Assembly (NCBI RefSeq): GCF_900130045.1
Contig: NZ_FQXT01000002.1
Coordinates: forward strand, 744,001 to 808,000
From: Leeuwenhoekiella palythoae
GTDB taxonomy: Bacteria; Bacteroidota; Bacteroidia; Flavobacteriales; Flavobacteriaceae
Reading direction: 5' to 3'
DNA length: 64,000 nt
The notes beneath the pieces were generated by a model, which saw only the letters and a list, made by a program, of their open reading frames with translations, was not told where the DNA came from and did no database searches. Below are positions 7,828 to 15,147 of the stretch, piece after piece. The translations under genes and the position numbers were made by a program. Every line of letters begins with the position of its first letter. The first letter of the stretch is position 1.

Positions 7828-8573
7828 TGCAAGCTCAAAAACTTATTTATGATGGAAGTTTTGAAGGATTGCTGACTGCTATTTTTGTGGTATATGAAGA
7901 GCGAATTCCTAATGCTGAAATAGTAGAAGAACGTTTTTACGAACCTGATTTTTTCGCCGAAAAAAATCACATATATACCGATGAGACCAAAGCAGCGCGC
8001 GTTTGGGATAAACTAAAACAATTTCCACAATTTAGCGCAACGGTGTATCGCTCGTTCTTGACAGAATTGCGAGAAAAAGAATCTTACATTCTAAAAGCGA
8101 TTCAATATGTGTTGAAAACTAAAAATGCCAAAGATTATGGGGAACCGGCGGTACTCAAGTTGGCTCAATGGACCAAACAAATAGGACGGGAAAAACACAG
8201 GATGGAAGCTTTTGTGAGATTTAAACGGACAAAAGATGACCTGTATATCGCACTAGTCGCACCTGATTTTAACGTGCTTCCACTCATTGCGAAGCATTTT
8301 AAGAATCGTTATGCAGATCAGCAATTTGTTATCGTTGATCATAAGCGCAACTATGGTATTTATTACGATCTTAAGAGCATAACATTCGTTACGCTAGATT
8401 TTGACGCCAATAATTTAAAAGATGGCCTTCACGAAGAGGAGCAGTATTACGATGAGATGTGGCAAGATTATTTTATAAGTACAGGTATTAAAAGCCGAAT
8501 TAATAAGAAACTTCATCAGCAACACGTACCTAAACGTTATTGGAAATACTTAAATGAAAAAAATCCGCTTTAG
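7827..8573 (+). CDS. TIGR03915 family (DUF4130) putative DNA metabolism protein
   Basis: 248 residues. The N-terminal YDGSFEGLLTAIFVVYE is the signature of the TIGR03915/DUF4130 family, which is found next to, or fused with, the TIGR03916 radical SAM protein and UDG-superfamily (UdgX-like) domains. The central RFKRTKDDLYIALVAPDFNVLPLIAKHFKNRYADQQFVIVD and the C-terminal QQHVPKRYWKYLNEK are also typical. No catalytic motif is recognised. No UDG partner is present in this window. The one-base overlap with the radical SAM gene indicates a two-gene operon. Confidence 0.85.
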   Translation: MQAQKLIYDGSFEGLLTAIFVVYEERIPNAEIVEERFYEPDFFAEKNHIYTDETKAARVWDKLKQFPQFSATVYRSFLTELREKESYILKAIQYVLKTKNAKDYGEPAVLKLAQWTKQIGREKHRMEAFVRFKRTKDDLYIALVAPDFNVLPLIAKHFKNRYADQQFVIVDHKRNYGIYYDLKSITFVTLDFDANNLKDGLHEEEQYYDEMWQDYFISTGIKSRINKKLHQQHVPKRYWKYLNEKNPL

Positions 8574-8616
8574 CGATAAATGATTATTTTTAATTAAGTA
8601 ACTCAAAATTCAAATT

Positions 8617-8820
8617 ATGAAGCGATTATATTACAGCGTGATGGCACTCGCCATTTTAGGAGCAGTGTCTTCGTGTAGAGAAACCACTCAAGAAAAAACC
8701 GAGGAAGCAGTTGAAGCTATTGGTGAAGATGTAGAGCAAGCTGCTGAAGAAGCCGGGGATGCTATTCAAGAAGGAGCAGATGAACTTAATGATGAGATAC
8801 AAGGTAACGACGATCATTAG
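8617..8820 (+). CDS. Small acidic lipoprotein
   Basis: 67 residues: a signal peptide ending in the lipobox VSSC, then RETTQEKTEEAVEAIGEDVEQA, an Ala/Glu/Asp-rich amphipathic helix with repeated (A/E)GDAIxEGA-type units ending GNDDH. It is clearly related to the product of 9072 (shared CRETT-EKTE start and EGNDD end). The function is unknown; such helices may associate with membranes or the cell wall. It lies 43 bp downstream of the DUF4130 gene; a weak TATTTTTA at about 8585 could give it a promoter of its own. Confidence 0.7.
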   Translation: MKRLYYSVMALAILGAVSSCRETTQEKTEEAVEAIGEDVEQAAEEAGDAIQEGADELNDEIQGNDDH

Positions 8821-8840
8821 TAAGCTTTGATAATTTAAAA

Positions 8841-8879
8841 AAAAGGGTATTTTAAAAGTGATTTTAAAATACCCTTTTT
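8841..8879 (+). terminator. Strong rho-independent terminator
   Basis: An uninterrupted 17-bp stem (arms starting AAAAGGGTATTTT and ending AAAATACCCTTTT) with loop GTGA and a terminal T run. It ends the 8617 transcript. Confidence 0.9.
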
Positions 8880-9029
8880 GCTTTTTAGCGTTAACCCGGT
8901 TTATTGAAAAATTCAAAATTGTCAGAGATTCTGATAATCAATTCATTGTAATGCTTGCGGTTTTTTTAGCAAAAACATAAATCGATAAAAAATTTAATAA
9001 AATTTAAGAATAAGCGCTGTTAATTTATA

Positions 9030-9037
9030 TACATTTG
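9030..9037 (+). promoter_or_regulatory. -7 box upstream of the fourth small lipoprotein
   Basis: TACATTTG is an exact TAnnTTTG match 34 bp before the ATG at 9072, in a strongly AT-rich stretch. With the terminator at 8841-8879, this makes 9072 a separate transcription unit. Confidence 0.55.
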
Positions 9038-9071
9038 ACAGCAATTAACGCTAATTAAAATTACATCAATT

Positions 9072-9308
9072 ATGAAAAAATTTATGTACAGTGCATTCGC
9101 ACTTTTATTAATGGTTTCTGTTTCTGCTTGTCGCGAAACTACTGAAGAAAAAACTGAAGACGCAATGGAAAGCGCTGCTGACGATATGGGAGATGCAATG
9201 GAAGATGCTGGTGATGCAGTAGAAGAGGCTGCTGAAGATACCGGTGACGCTATCGAAGAAGGTGCTCAAGAAGTTGAGGACGAAGTTGAAGGAAACGACG
9301 ATATGTAA
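9072..9308 (+). CDS. Small acidic lipoprotein
   Basis: 78 residues: signal peptide, lipobox VSAC, then RETTEEKTEDAMESAADDMGDAMEDAGDAVEEA. It is an Asp/Glu/Ala helix with recurring GDA(M/V/I)E units every seven or eleven residues, ending EGNDDM. It is a paralogue of 8617 by its start, repeat type and C-terminus. It is extremely acidic (almost no Lys/Arg after the first 20 mature residues). The function is unknown. It has its own -7 box and terminator. Confidence 0.72.
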   Translation: MKKFMYSAFALLLMVSVSACRETTEEKTEDAMESAADDMGDAMEDAGDAVEEAAEDTGDAIEEGAQEVEDEVEGNDDM

Positions 9309-9329
9309 TCTCTAAGAGATTAAAAGGGA

Positions 9330-9360
9330 AAGCCCCGAACGTAAGTTCGGGGCTTTTTTT
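9330..9360 (+). terminator. Rho-independent terminator
   Basis: The stem AAGCCCCGAAC / GTTCGGGGCTT with loop GTAA is followed by seven Ts. It serves 9072 and faces the end of fabD on the other strand. Confidence 0.92.
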
Positions 9361-9385
9361 ATGTGAAAAAATAGAATACTACTTG

Positions 9386-10267
9386 TTAGATCGTAGCGCT
9401 ACTGGTAGCAGTTTGACGGTCTACTTTTTTGACTAGACCTTGTAATACCTTACCTGGGCCAACTTCAATAAATTCTGTGGCACCGTCTTTAAGCATATTT
9501 TCAACACTTTGCGTCCATTTTACAGGAGCCGTTAGTTGAAAAAGTAAGTTCTTTTTAATTTCTGCAGGATCGGTTACTGCTGTAGTACTTACGTTTTGAT
9601 AAATAGGGCACGTAGGTGTACTGAAAGTTGTTTTCTCAATAGCAGCTGCAAGTTCTTCGCGCGCTGGCTCCATTAAAGGAGAATGAAAAGCACCACCCAC
9701 CGGAAGCACCAAGGCACGCTTTGCGCCACGCTCCTTTAAACGTTCGCAAGCTTCGTTTACTGCTTCGATTTCCCCGGAAATAATCAATTGTCCCGGGCAA
9801 TTGTAATTCGCAGCTACTACCACGCCATCAACATCAGCGCAAACCGCTTCAACTAGTTCGTCTTCTAAGCCTAAAATAGCAGCCATTGTAGAAGGTACAC
9901 TATCACAAGCCTTTTGCATAGCCTGAGCACGCTGCGAAACCAATCTTAGTCCGTCATCAAAGCTTAATACGCCGTTAGCAACAAGTGCAGAAATTTCACC
10001 TAGAGAATGTCCCGCTACCATTTGTGGCACAGCGCTATGGCCTAAAGCCTTAAACAACGCAACCGAATGTAAAAAAATCGCAGGTTGGGTTACTTTAGTT
10101 TCTTTAAGTTCTTCAGCAGAGCCTTCAAACATAATCTTGGTAATATCAAACCCTAGTATTTCGTTGGCGCGCTCAAACAATTCACGAGCCACATCAGAAG
10201 TTTCATAAACGTCCTTACCCATACCGGTAAACTGCGCTCCCTGTCCGGGAAAAATATATGCTTTCAT
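9386..10267 (-). CDS. fabD: Malonyl-CoA:ACP transacylase
   Basis: 293 residues, full length for FabD, which loads malonate onto acyl carrier protein for fatty-acid synthesis in the cytoplasm. The nucleophile is Ser88 in GHSLGE and the catalytic His is H195 in GGAFHSPLMEPA. The N-terminal FPGQGAQFTGMGKD forms the oxyanion region, and VGPGKVLQGLVKK is the usual C-terminal segment. It is monocistronic here, between a terminator and a divergent small gene. Confidence 0.96.
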   Translation of the reverse strand: MKAYIFPGQGAQFTGMGKDVYETSDVARELFERANEILGFDITKIMFEGSAEELKETKVTQPAIFLHSVALFKALGHSAVPQMVAGHSLGEISALVANGVLSFDDGLRLVSQRAQAMQKACDSVPSTMAAILGLEDELVEAVCADVDGVVVAANYNCPGQLIISGEIEAVNEACERLKERGAKRALVLPVGGAFHSPLMEPAREELAAAIEKTTFSTPTCPIYQNVSTTAVTDPAEIKKNLLFQLTAPVKWTQSVENMLKDGATEFIEVGPGKVLQGLVKKVDRQTATSSATI

Positions 10268-10394
10268 ATTTTGATTTTTCTAAATAGTGCTGTAAAAATA
10301 CACATACACATATGGATTTAGAAATTATAAATACAAAGTGCGGTATTTATTCTCATAAAGTTGCTTACTTTGAATGATATAGGAAACGATCTTC

Positions 10395-10784
10395 ATGATG
10401 AAACACAATCAATATTTCAAAATAGCAGCTTTTTTAGTCTGCGTCTTTTCAACGTATGCGGTGTCAGCTCAATTTGATGCGATCAGTAATCTACCGCTCC
10501 AGAAAAATCCTAAATATCAATGGGCTAATGAAAGCAAAAAGGCATCTATTAAGGAATCTAAAATGCAGGTTGATTTTTATTTAAATCAGAAAGATGCTGA
10601 AAATTACATCTATATTGTAGATGGTCAGGTTTTACCTGTAAATGATTTTAAGGAATATAAAGAGAGCATATTGAAGCAAGCTCGTGCCATCAATTTTGTG
10701 AAAGGAATAGACAGTGTTATGGGATATCCTTCTCATCGCAAACGAATGCTTATTTTAATAACCACACAAACCGTTGAAGATTAA
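10395..10784 (+). CDS. Hypothetical secreted protein
   Basis: 129 residues with a signal peptide (FKIAAFLVCVFSTYAVSAQ, predicted cut after SAQ). The mature part includes VDFYLNQKDAENYIYIVDGQVLPVNDF and ends MLILITTQTVED. No domain is recognised. The 'YIYIVDGQ' stretch recalls short beta-hairpins seen in many flavobacterial secreted proteins, but it is not diagnostic. It overlaps the convergent kinase gene by 4 bp. Confidence 0.55.
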   Translation: MMKHNQYFKIAAFLVCVFSTYAVSAQFDAISNLPLQKNPKYQWANESKKASIKESKMQVDFYLNQKDAENYIYIVDGQVLPVNDFKEYKESILKQARAINFVKGIDSVMGYPSHRKRMLILITTQTVED

Positions 10785-11629
10785 ATATAGGTTTTGAGAA
10801 TCGAGTTTGCTGTGTTGTAGTAATGACCCCCAAAAAGATTTACATGAACTAGAATGTAATAAAGTTGCCAGAGTCTAATACGCGCTTTCCAGCCTTCACA
10901 AAGTGGAAAAACTTCGTGATACTTATCAAATATATTTTCATTAAAACCGCCAAAAAGGCGCATCATTGCTAAATCCATTTCACGGGGTGCATAACAAGTA
11001 GCAGGATCTATTAGGACAGGATTTCCATCAGAATTGACCATAAAATTACCGCCCCATAAATCACCGTGAATAAGCGCTGCCGGTTCATCAGGAATTAGAT
11101 CAGGAATGGATTTGTACAATAAATCTACATTTCCAAAAGAAAAACCACGGTCTGCCGCCATTTTAAATTGTGGCATTAAACGCTGCTTGATATAAAAATC
11201 TGCTGCTGAAGCTTCTTCGGTATTGTATTGCGGTAAACTACCTATGTAATTATCCTTTTGAAAACCAAAAGCCGACGTAGTCTGATGCATTTTAGCAAGA
11301 TTTTGTGCAAAAATTTCATCGAAGTCAGCGCTAGGTTTCCCGCTTTCTATGTGTTCAAGAAGTAGATAGCTCTTTGTCTCAAACGTACCAACGCCAAGAA
11401 CCTTTGGTGTGATAAAGCTTTTAGATTGCGCCAGGCTTTCTAAACCTAGTTTTTCTAAAGAAAACATTTCCGGGAAACGCTGTGCATCATTGATCTTGAT
11501 CACAAAATTGCCTTGATCAGTAGTTAATAGAAAAACAGCATTGATATCACCACCACTCAAAGGTGTGGCTTGTTTAATCGAAAATGAAAAGCTTTGGTTT
11601 AGATGAATTGTAAAATCAGCGTCGAGCAT
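10781..11629 (-). CDS. Fructosamine kinase family protein
   Basis: A 282-residue member of the fructosamine/ketosamine-3-kinase group within the APH kinase fold. Visible motifs are GGDINAVFLL (glycine-rich strand), FVIKIND (ATP-binding Lys), LLLEHI hinge, ALIHGDLWGGNFMVN (catalytic HGDLWxGN loop) and VLIDPATCYAPREMDLAMM (metal-binding Asp, 'DP..YGxRExDLAM'). These enzymes phosphorylate Amadori products so that they fall off proteins, repairing glycation. Its start overlaps the end of folA by 14 bp, so it is the third gene of the 2TM-folA operon. Confidence 0.85.
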   Translation of the reverse strand: MLDADFTIHLNQSFSFSIKQATPLSGGDINAVFLLTTDQGNFVIKINDAQRFPEMFSLEKLGLESLAQSKSFITPKVLGVGTFETKSYLLLEHIESGKPSADFDEIFAQNLAKMHQTTSAFGFQKDNYIGSLPQYNTEEASAADFYIKQRLMPQFKMAADRGFSFGNVDLLYKSIPDLIPDEPAALIHGDLWGGNFMVNSDGNPVLIDPATCYAPREMDLAMMRLFGGFNENIFDKYHEVFPLCEGWKARIRLWQLYYILVHVNLFGGHYYNTANSILKTYI

Positions 11630-12104
11630 AAGTTAAATACGTGAATGCATAATCGTGGCGCTCATCTTTGGGATGAAATGTTTCAGCAACAAGCTCCCAA
11701 TCGTTCTCATTAATTTCAGGAAAAAAGGCATCCGCCTCAAAACTGCTATGCACCCGGGTAAGTTCTATATGCGTAGCCTGATCTAATGCGAGTTTATAAA
11801 TTTCACCGCCACCTATCACATACGGGTTGTCGTCATTCATAACAGCATCAAGAGCAGCGTCTATACTATCAACCACAATTATACCTTCACCGGCGTCATA
11901 CTCTGAATTTCGGGTAATAACAATGTGGGTTCTGTTAGGCAATGGTTTTGGGAAAGACTCAAAAGTCTTTCTTCCCATAATGATATGATGATGCGAAGTA
12001 AGCTTCTTAAAGCGTTTAAAATCATCAGGTAAATGCCACACAAGGTCATTGTCTTTACCTAACGCATTATTTTCTGCAGCAGCGGCAATAAGCGTAATTT
12101 TCAT
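11616..12104 (-). CDS. folA: Dihydrofolate reductase
   Basis: 162 residues, standard length. It reduces dihydrofolate to tetrahydrofolate with NADPH. Motifs are IAAAAENNALGKDNDLVWHLPDDFKRF with the active-site acidic residue Asp27, IIMGRKTFESFPKPLPNR for NADPH, and VIGGGEIYKLAL. It serves thymidylate synthesis; thyA lies about 5 kb away on the same strand but not in this operon. It is preceded by the 2TM-domain gene (3 bp gap) and overlaps the fructosamine-kinase-like gene. Confidence 0.96.
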   Translation of the reverse strand: MKITLIAAAAENNALGKDNDLVWHLPDDFKRFKKLTSHHHIIMGRKTFESFPKPLPNRTHIVITRNSEYDAGEGIIVVDSIDAALDAVMNDDNPYVIGGGEIYKLALDQATHIELTRVHSSFEADAFFPEINENDWELVAETFHPKDERHDYAFTYLTYARR

Positions 12105-12107
12105 CGG

Positions 12108-12536
12108 TTAGGGATTTAAAGGAGGATTGGGGTTTATTGCTTTAGGCTCAGTTGAATTGGGCAATGGGTGTTCTTGATCAACTTTGTTCTGAAGTTTAGC
12201 AATCTTCTCTTTCTGTTTAGCCACTAGTTTATCTAATTGCTCATGTTCCCATTTTTTATTCATAAAACTGCTGAAGAGAAAAACATTCAGAAAATGAATT
12301 AGAAATAAGAAAAACCAAAGCAACACTGCCCAGACAAACCAATCGACTTGACCGGGTCTGAAGTTGGTACCAAAATCTAAAAACTTATTCAGAATAATAA
12401 GAAGAACCGCACCTGCCAAAAAAACGATAAAATGTCTAAAGAGATTTTTTTTCTGCTTGATTCTAAATTGTGCGTGCTCTATAAGTTCTCGCTGTTCGCG
12501 GTCTATTTTTGTGGATTCCTGCTTTTTTGAGAACAT
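12108..12536 (-). CDS. 2TM domain-containing membrane protein
   Basis: 142 residues. A charged N-terminus (KKQESTKIDREQRELIEHAQFRIKQKKNLFRHF) precedes two hydrophobic helices (FIVFLAGAVLLIILNKFL and WFVWAVLLWFFLFLIHFLNVFLF), followed by a coiled Lys/Glu-rich segment and a Pro/Asn-rich tail. This is the small '2TM domain' family common in flavobacteria, sometimes fused to histidine kinases. Alone, its role is unknown. It is the first gene of the operon with folA. Confidence 0.8.
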   Translation of the reverse strand: MFSKKQESTKIDREQRELIEHAQFRIKQKKNLFRHFIVFLAGAVLLIILNKFLDFGTNFRPGQVDWFVWAVLLWFFLFLIHFLNVFLFSSFMNKKWEHEQLDKLVAKQKEKIAKLQNKVDQEHPLPNSTEPKAINPNPPLNP

Positions 12537-12594
12537 AAGAAAAAGTAAATTGTGTGAAAATCAAATTTACAAGATTTAATCGCTATTCAACCTT

Positions 12595-13668
12595 ATGAAA
12601 AACTTAAAAAAGGAGTTCCCGGTCACTGCAAATTATACGCATCTCAACACGGCAGGTTCGGGTTTACTTTCTGAAACCTTGCTTGATTTTAGACAAAATC
12701 ACGACTTAGATTATCTGGTTTATGGTAGTGTGATAAAAGATAAACAGGATAAATTTATAAGCGGGGTACGTAAAGACGTTGGGTCTTTTTTTAAGTGTCA
12801 TCCCAGCCGTGTGGCTTTAGTCCCTAGTTTTTCTATTGGCTTTAATTTTTTGTTAGATGCTTTGCCTTCAAAAACCAAAGTCTTACTGCTGCAAGAAGAC
12901 TATCCTTCAATAAACTGGCCTGTTGAAGCTCGGGATTTTGAAATCTGTTATGCAGCGATTGATGAGCATCTTGAAGAAAATATCCTCCAAGCTGTGGAAA
13001 GGGAAAAGCCTCAAATACTCTGTTTGAGTTTGGTGCAGTATGTAAGTGGAGTTCAAATTGACTTTGAGTTTTTAAAGAAGCTTAAAGAAAACTTTCCTGA
13101 TCTTATAATTTGTGGAGATGGCACGCAGTATTGTGGTGTTGAAGAATTTGATTTTGAGCAAAGCGGACTAGATATTCTTGGTGCCAGTACGTATAAATGG
13201 ATGAATGCCGGCTACGGAAATGGGTTTTTTCTCTTTAAAGAAGCGATGCAAGAAGTATTGAAACCAAAAGCAGTAGGATTTGCTTCCATTCGCGGATTGT
13301 ATAAAGAAGAAAATGAGCACGCACTCATAGGTAAGTTTGAACCGGGGCATATAGATACCCTCAATATGGGTAGTTTGCAAGCCGCTATTCAGCTGGTGAA
13401 AAAAGTAGGTTATTCGAACATTACAGAGCAGATAAATACACTTAAGAAACAGGCTTTAGAAGCGTTTGCTTCCCGAGGGCTACTGGATGATTTTGTAACG
13501 CAGCGCAAGGTGCACTCTTCGATATTTAATATTAAAGGCGATCAGAAGTTATTTGAAAAGCTCAAGGCAAAAGACATCATCTGTTCTCAGCGAGGTAATG
13601 GAATTCGGATTAGTTTCCATTATTTTAATACCGAAAGTGATTTAGAGCAGCTTTTAAAGTTAATTTAG
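12595..13668 (+). CDS. Aminotransferase class V-fold PLP enzyme
   Basis: 357 residues of the cysteine desulfurase/class V aminotransferase fold. The PLP lysine is in ASTYKWMNAGYGNGFFLF and the cofactor Asp/His region is LIICGDGTQYCGVEEFDF. The N-terminus begins FPVTANYTHLNTAGSGLLSE, typical of isopenicillin-epimerase-like members. It is shorter than IscS/SufS and lacks an obvious active-site cysteine loop, so desulfurase activity is doubtful; the substrate is unknown. It is transcribed alone. Confidence 0.8.
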   Translation: MKNLKKEFPVTANYTHLNTAGSGLLSETLLDFRQNHDLDYLVYGSVIKDKQDKFISGVRKDVGSFFKCHPSRVALVPSFSIGFNFLLDALPSKTKVLLLQEDYPSINWPVEARDFEICYAAIDEHLEENILQAVEREKPQILCLSLVQYVSGVQIDFEFLKKLKENFPDLIICGDGTQYCGVEEFDFEQSGLDILGASTYKWMNAGYGNGFFLFKEAMQEVLKPKAVGFASIRGLYKEENEHALIGKFEPGHIDTLNMGSLQAAIQLVKKVGYSNITEQINTLKKQALEAFASRGLLDDFVTQRKVHSSIFNIKGDQKLFEKLKAKDIICSQRGNGIRISFHYFNTESDLEQLLKLI

Positions 13669-13801
13669 CATTATTTTGAGATTGGCTACTGTTAATTAAG
13701 TGCATATTCCTTTAGAGAAATCGTTTTCGCTTTTTTATATTGATTTTCAATAGGTTAATTCACTGCGTTTTCTAAAAAAATTCGCATAAATATCTGATTT
13801 G

Positions 13802-13833
13802 TTGTGTTTTATATTTCTTCAATTATATATTTG
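13802..13833 (+). promoter_or_regulatory. Promoter of the CBM48 gene
   Basis: A -33 TTG at 13802-13804 and a -7 box TATATTTG at 13826-13833 (21 bp apart) fit the Bacteroidota consensus. The promoter overlaps an upstream in-frame start at 13804 and so supports the ATG at 13858. Confidence 0.6.
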
Positions 13834-13857
13834 TTAGGAATCAAAAAAGAATCTGTT

Positions 13858-14148
13858 ATGCCAATTACAAAACAATTTTTAAAGTCAAAACCAGAGTGTA
13901 AGGTAACCTTCACAGTTTTAGATACTGACGCCAGCAGTGTTGCCGTTGCAGGCGATTTTAATGAGTGGGAAAAAGTAGAGCTTAAAAAGCTAAAAAATGG
14001 CTCGTTCAAAGGAGCATTAAACATTCCCGTAGATGCATCTTATGAGTTTAAATATGCTGTTGACGGGCAATGGATGAACGATCCTGAGGCAGATAGTTAT
14101 CAATGGAATGATTTTGCCGGAGCAGATAATAGCGTGCTTTCGGTTTAA
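13858..14148 (+). CDS. Isoamylase early-set (CBM48-like) domain protein
   Basis: 96 residues forming a single glycogen-binding/early-set beta-sandwich. The signature runs VTFTVLDTDASSVAVAGDFNEWEKVELKKLKNGSFKGALNIP and YEFKYAVDGQWMNDPEAD. Stand-alone domains of this type are common in flavobacteria; whether it binds glycogen here is unknown. The start at 13858 is chosen because the upstream 18-residue extension overlaps the promoter. No glycogen-metabolism gene is adjacent; it converges on egtD. Confidence 0.8.
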   Translation: MPITKQFLKSKPECKVTFTVLDTDASSVAVAGDFNEWEKVELKKLKNGSFKGALNIPVDASYEFKYAVDGQWMNDPEADSYQWNDFAGADNSVLSV

Positions 14149-14163
14149 ACGTATTTCTTTCTT

Positions 14164-15138
14164 TTAGGAATCTGTTTTAAAAATATAGTCTGTAAACTGG
14201 CTTTGCGCATCAGTAAACTGGGTGACTACTTTTAGCCCGGCCTCTTGCGCGAGCCAGTTTACAACATCGTCATCGTATTTCTGGGAAATTTCGGTATGAA
14301 TACTTTCCCAAGGCTCAAAATTGATCTGAAGATTCAAATTTTTGAGCGTCACTTGCTGACTTTTTGTACTCACTAAAAAGCTTTTGGTAGTGCCGGTTTC
14401 AGGGTCGTAAGTAGGCCAGTGTTTGAAGGTTTCGGGGTCAAAATCTCCCGCTAGTTCTTTATTTATTCGATGTAAGATGTTTTTATTAAAGGCCTCAGTA
14501 ACTCCCTGAGAATCATTGTAGGCTTTTAAGATTTTTTCCGGGTCTTTTTTCTGATCAAGTCCCATGAACAACAAATCTTGTTCAGCCATTGAATTTCTAA
14601 TATTCTTCAAAAAATCAATCGCTTGAGGGTGGGTAAGGTTCCCAATATTAGACCCAAGTACCAGAATGACCTTTTTGCGATCAGAAGGCTGATTATTTAG
14701 TTTTTCTAAAATTTCAAAATATGTTCCCTGCTTTACTTTAATGTTGATCTCTGGCCATTTTTTAAGAATTGCCCCCTCGAGTTCCTCGAGCATATTCTGG
14801 CTGATATCAATGGGTTTATAGGTAAAATCCAACTGCTGTTTTAGAAATTCTTCTAAAAGGATTTTGGTTTTTTTTCCGTCACCGGCACCTAGTTCAATTA
14901 AATCAAAACCCTTAGATTCTTGAAATAAAGTTGCGATCTCATTTTTATATTGATCAATGATCTGAAATTCACATCCCGTCAGATAATATTCGGGCAGATC
15001 CATTATCTGCTGAAATAATTTATCTCCTTTTTTGTCGTAAAACCATTTTGAAGACAGGCGTTTAGGAAATGCTGTAAGCCCTTCATAGACCTCTTTTTCA
15101 AAGGTATTTTTGAAATGTAGTGCAGTTGTAGTTTTCAT
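14164..15138 (-). CDS. egtD: L-histidine N-alpha-methyltransferase (ergothioneine)
   Basis: 324 residues of the EgtD family (methyltransferase DUF2260 type), which trimethylates histidine to hercynine with SAM. Visible are LPEYYLTGCEFQII, the SAM loop FDLIELGAGDGKKTKIL, VLVLGSNIGNL, LLFMGLDQKKD and the histidine-binding-type segment SIHTEISQKYD. The family usually has LPEYYxTRxE; here it is LTGCE, a small deviation. It lies 9 bp downstream of egtB on the same strand, so the two form an ergothioneine operon. Confidence 0.9.
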   Translation of the reverse strand: MKTTTALHFKNTFEKEVYEGLTAFPKRLSSKWFYDKKGDKLFQQIMDLPEYYLTGCEFQIIDQYKNEIATLFQESKGFDLIELGAGDGKKTKILLEEFLKQQLDFTYKPIDISQNMLEELEGAILKKWPEINIKVKQGTYFEILEKLNNQPSDRKKVILVLGSNIGNLTHPQAIDFLKNIRNSMAEQDLLFMGLDQKKDPEKILKAYNDSQGVTEAFNKNILHRINKELAGDFDPETFKHWPTYDPETGTTKSFLVSTKSQQVTLKNLNLQINFEPWESIHTEISQKYDDDVVNWLAQEAGLKVVTQFTDAQSQFTDYIFKTDS

Positions 15139-15147
15139 AAGATGCGG

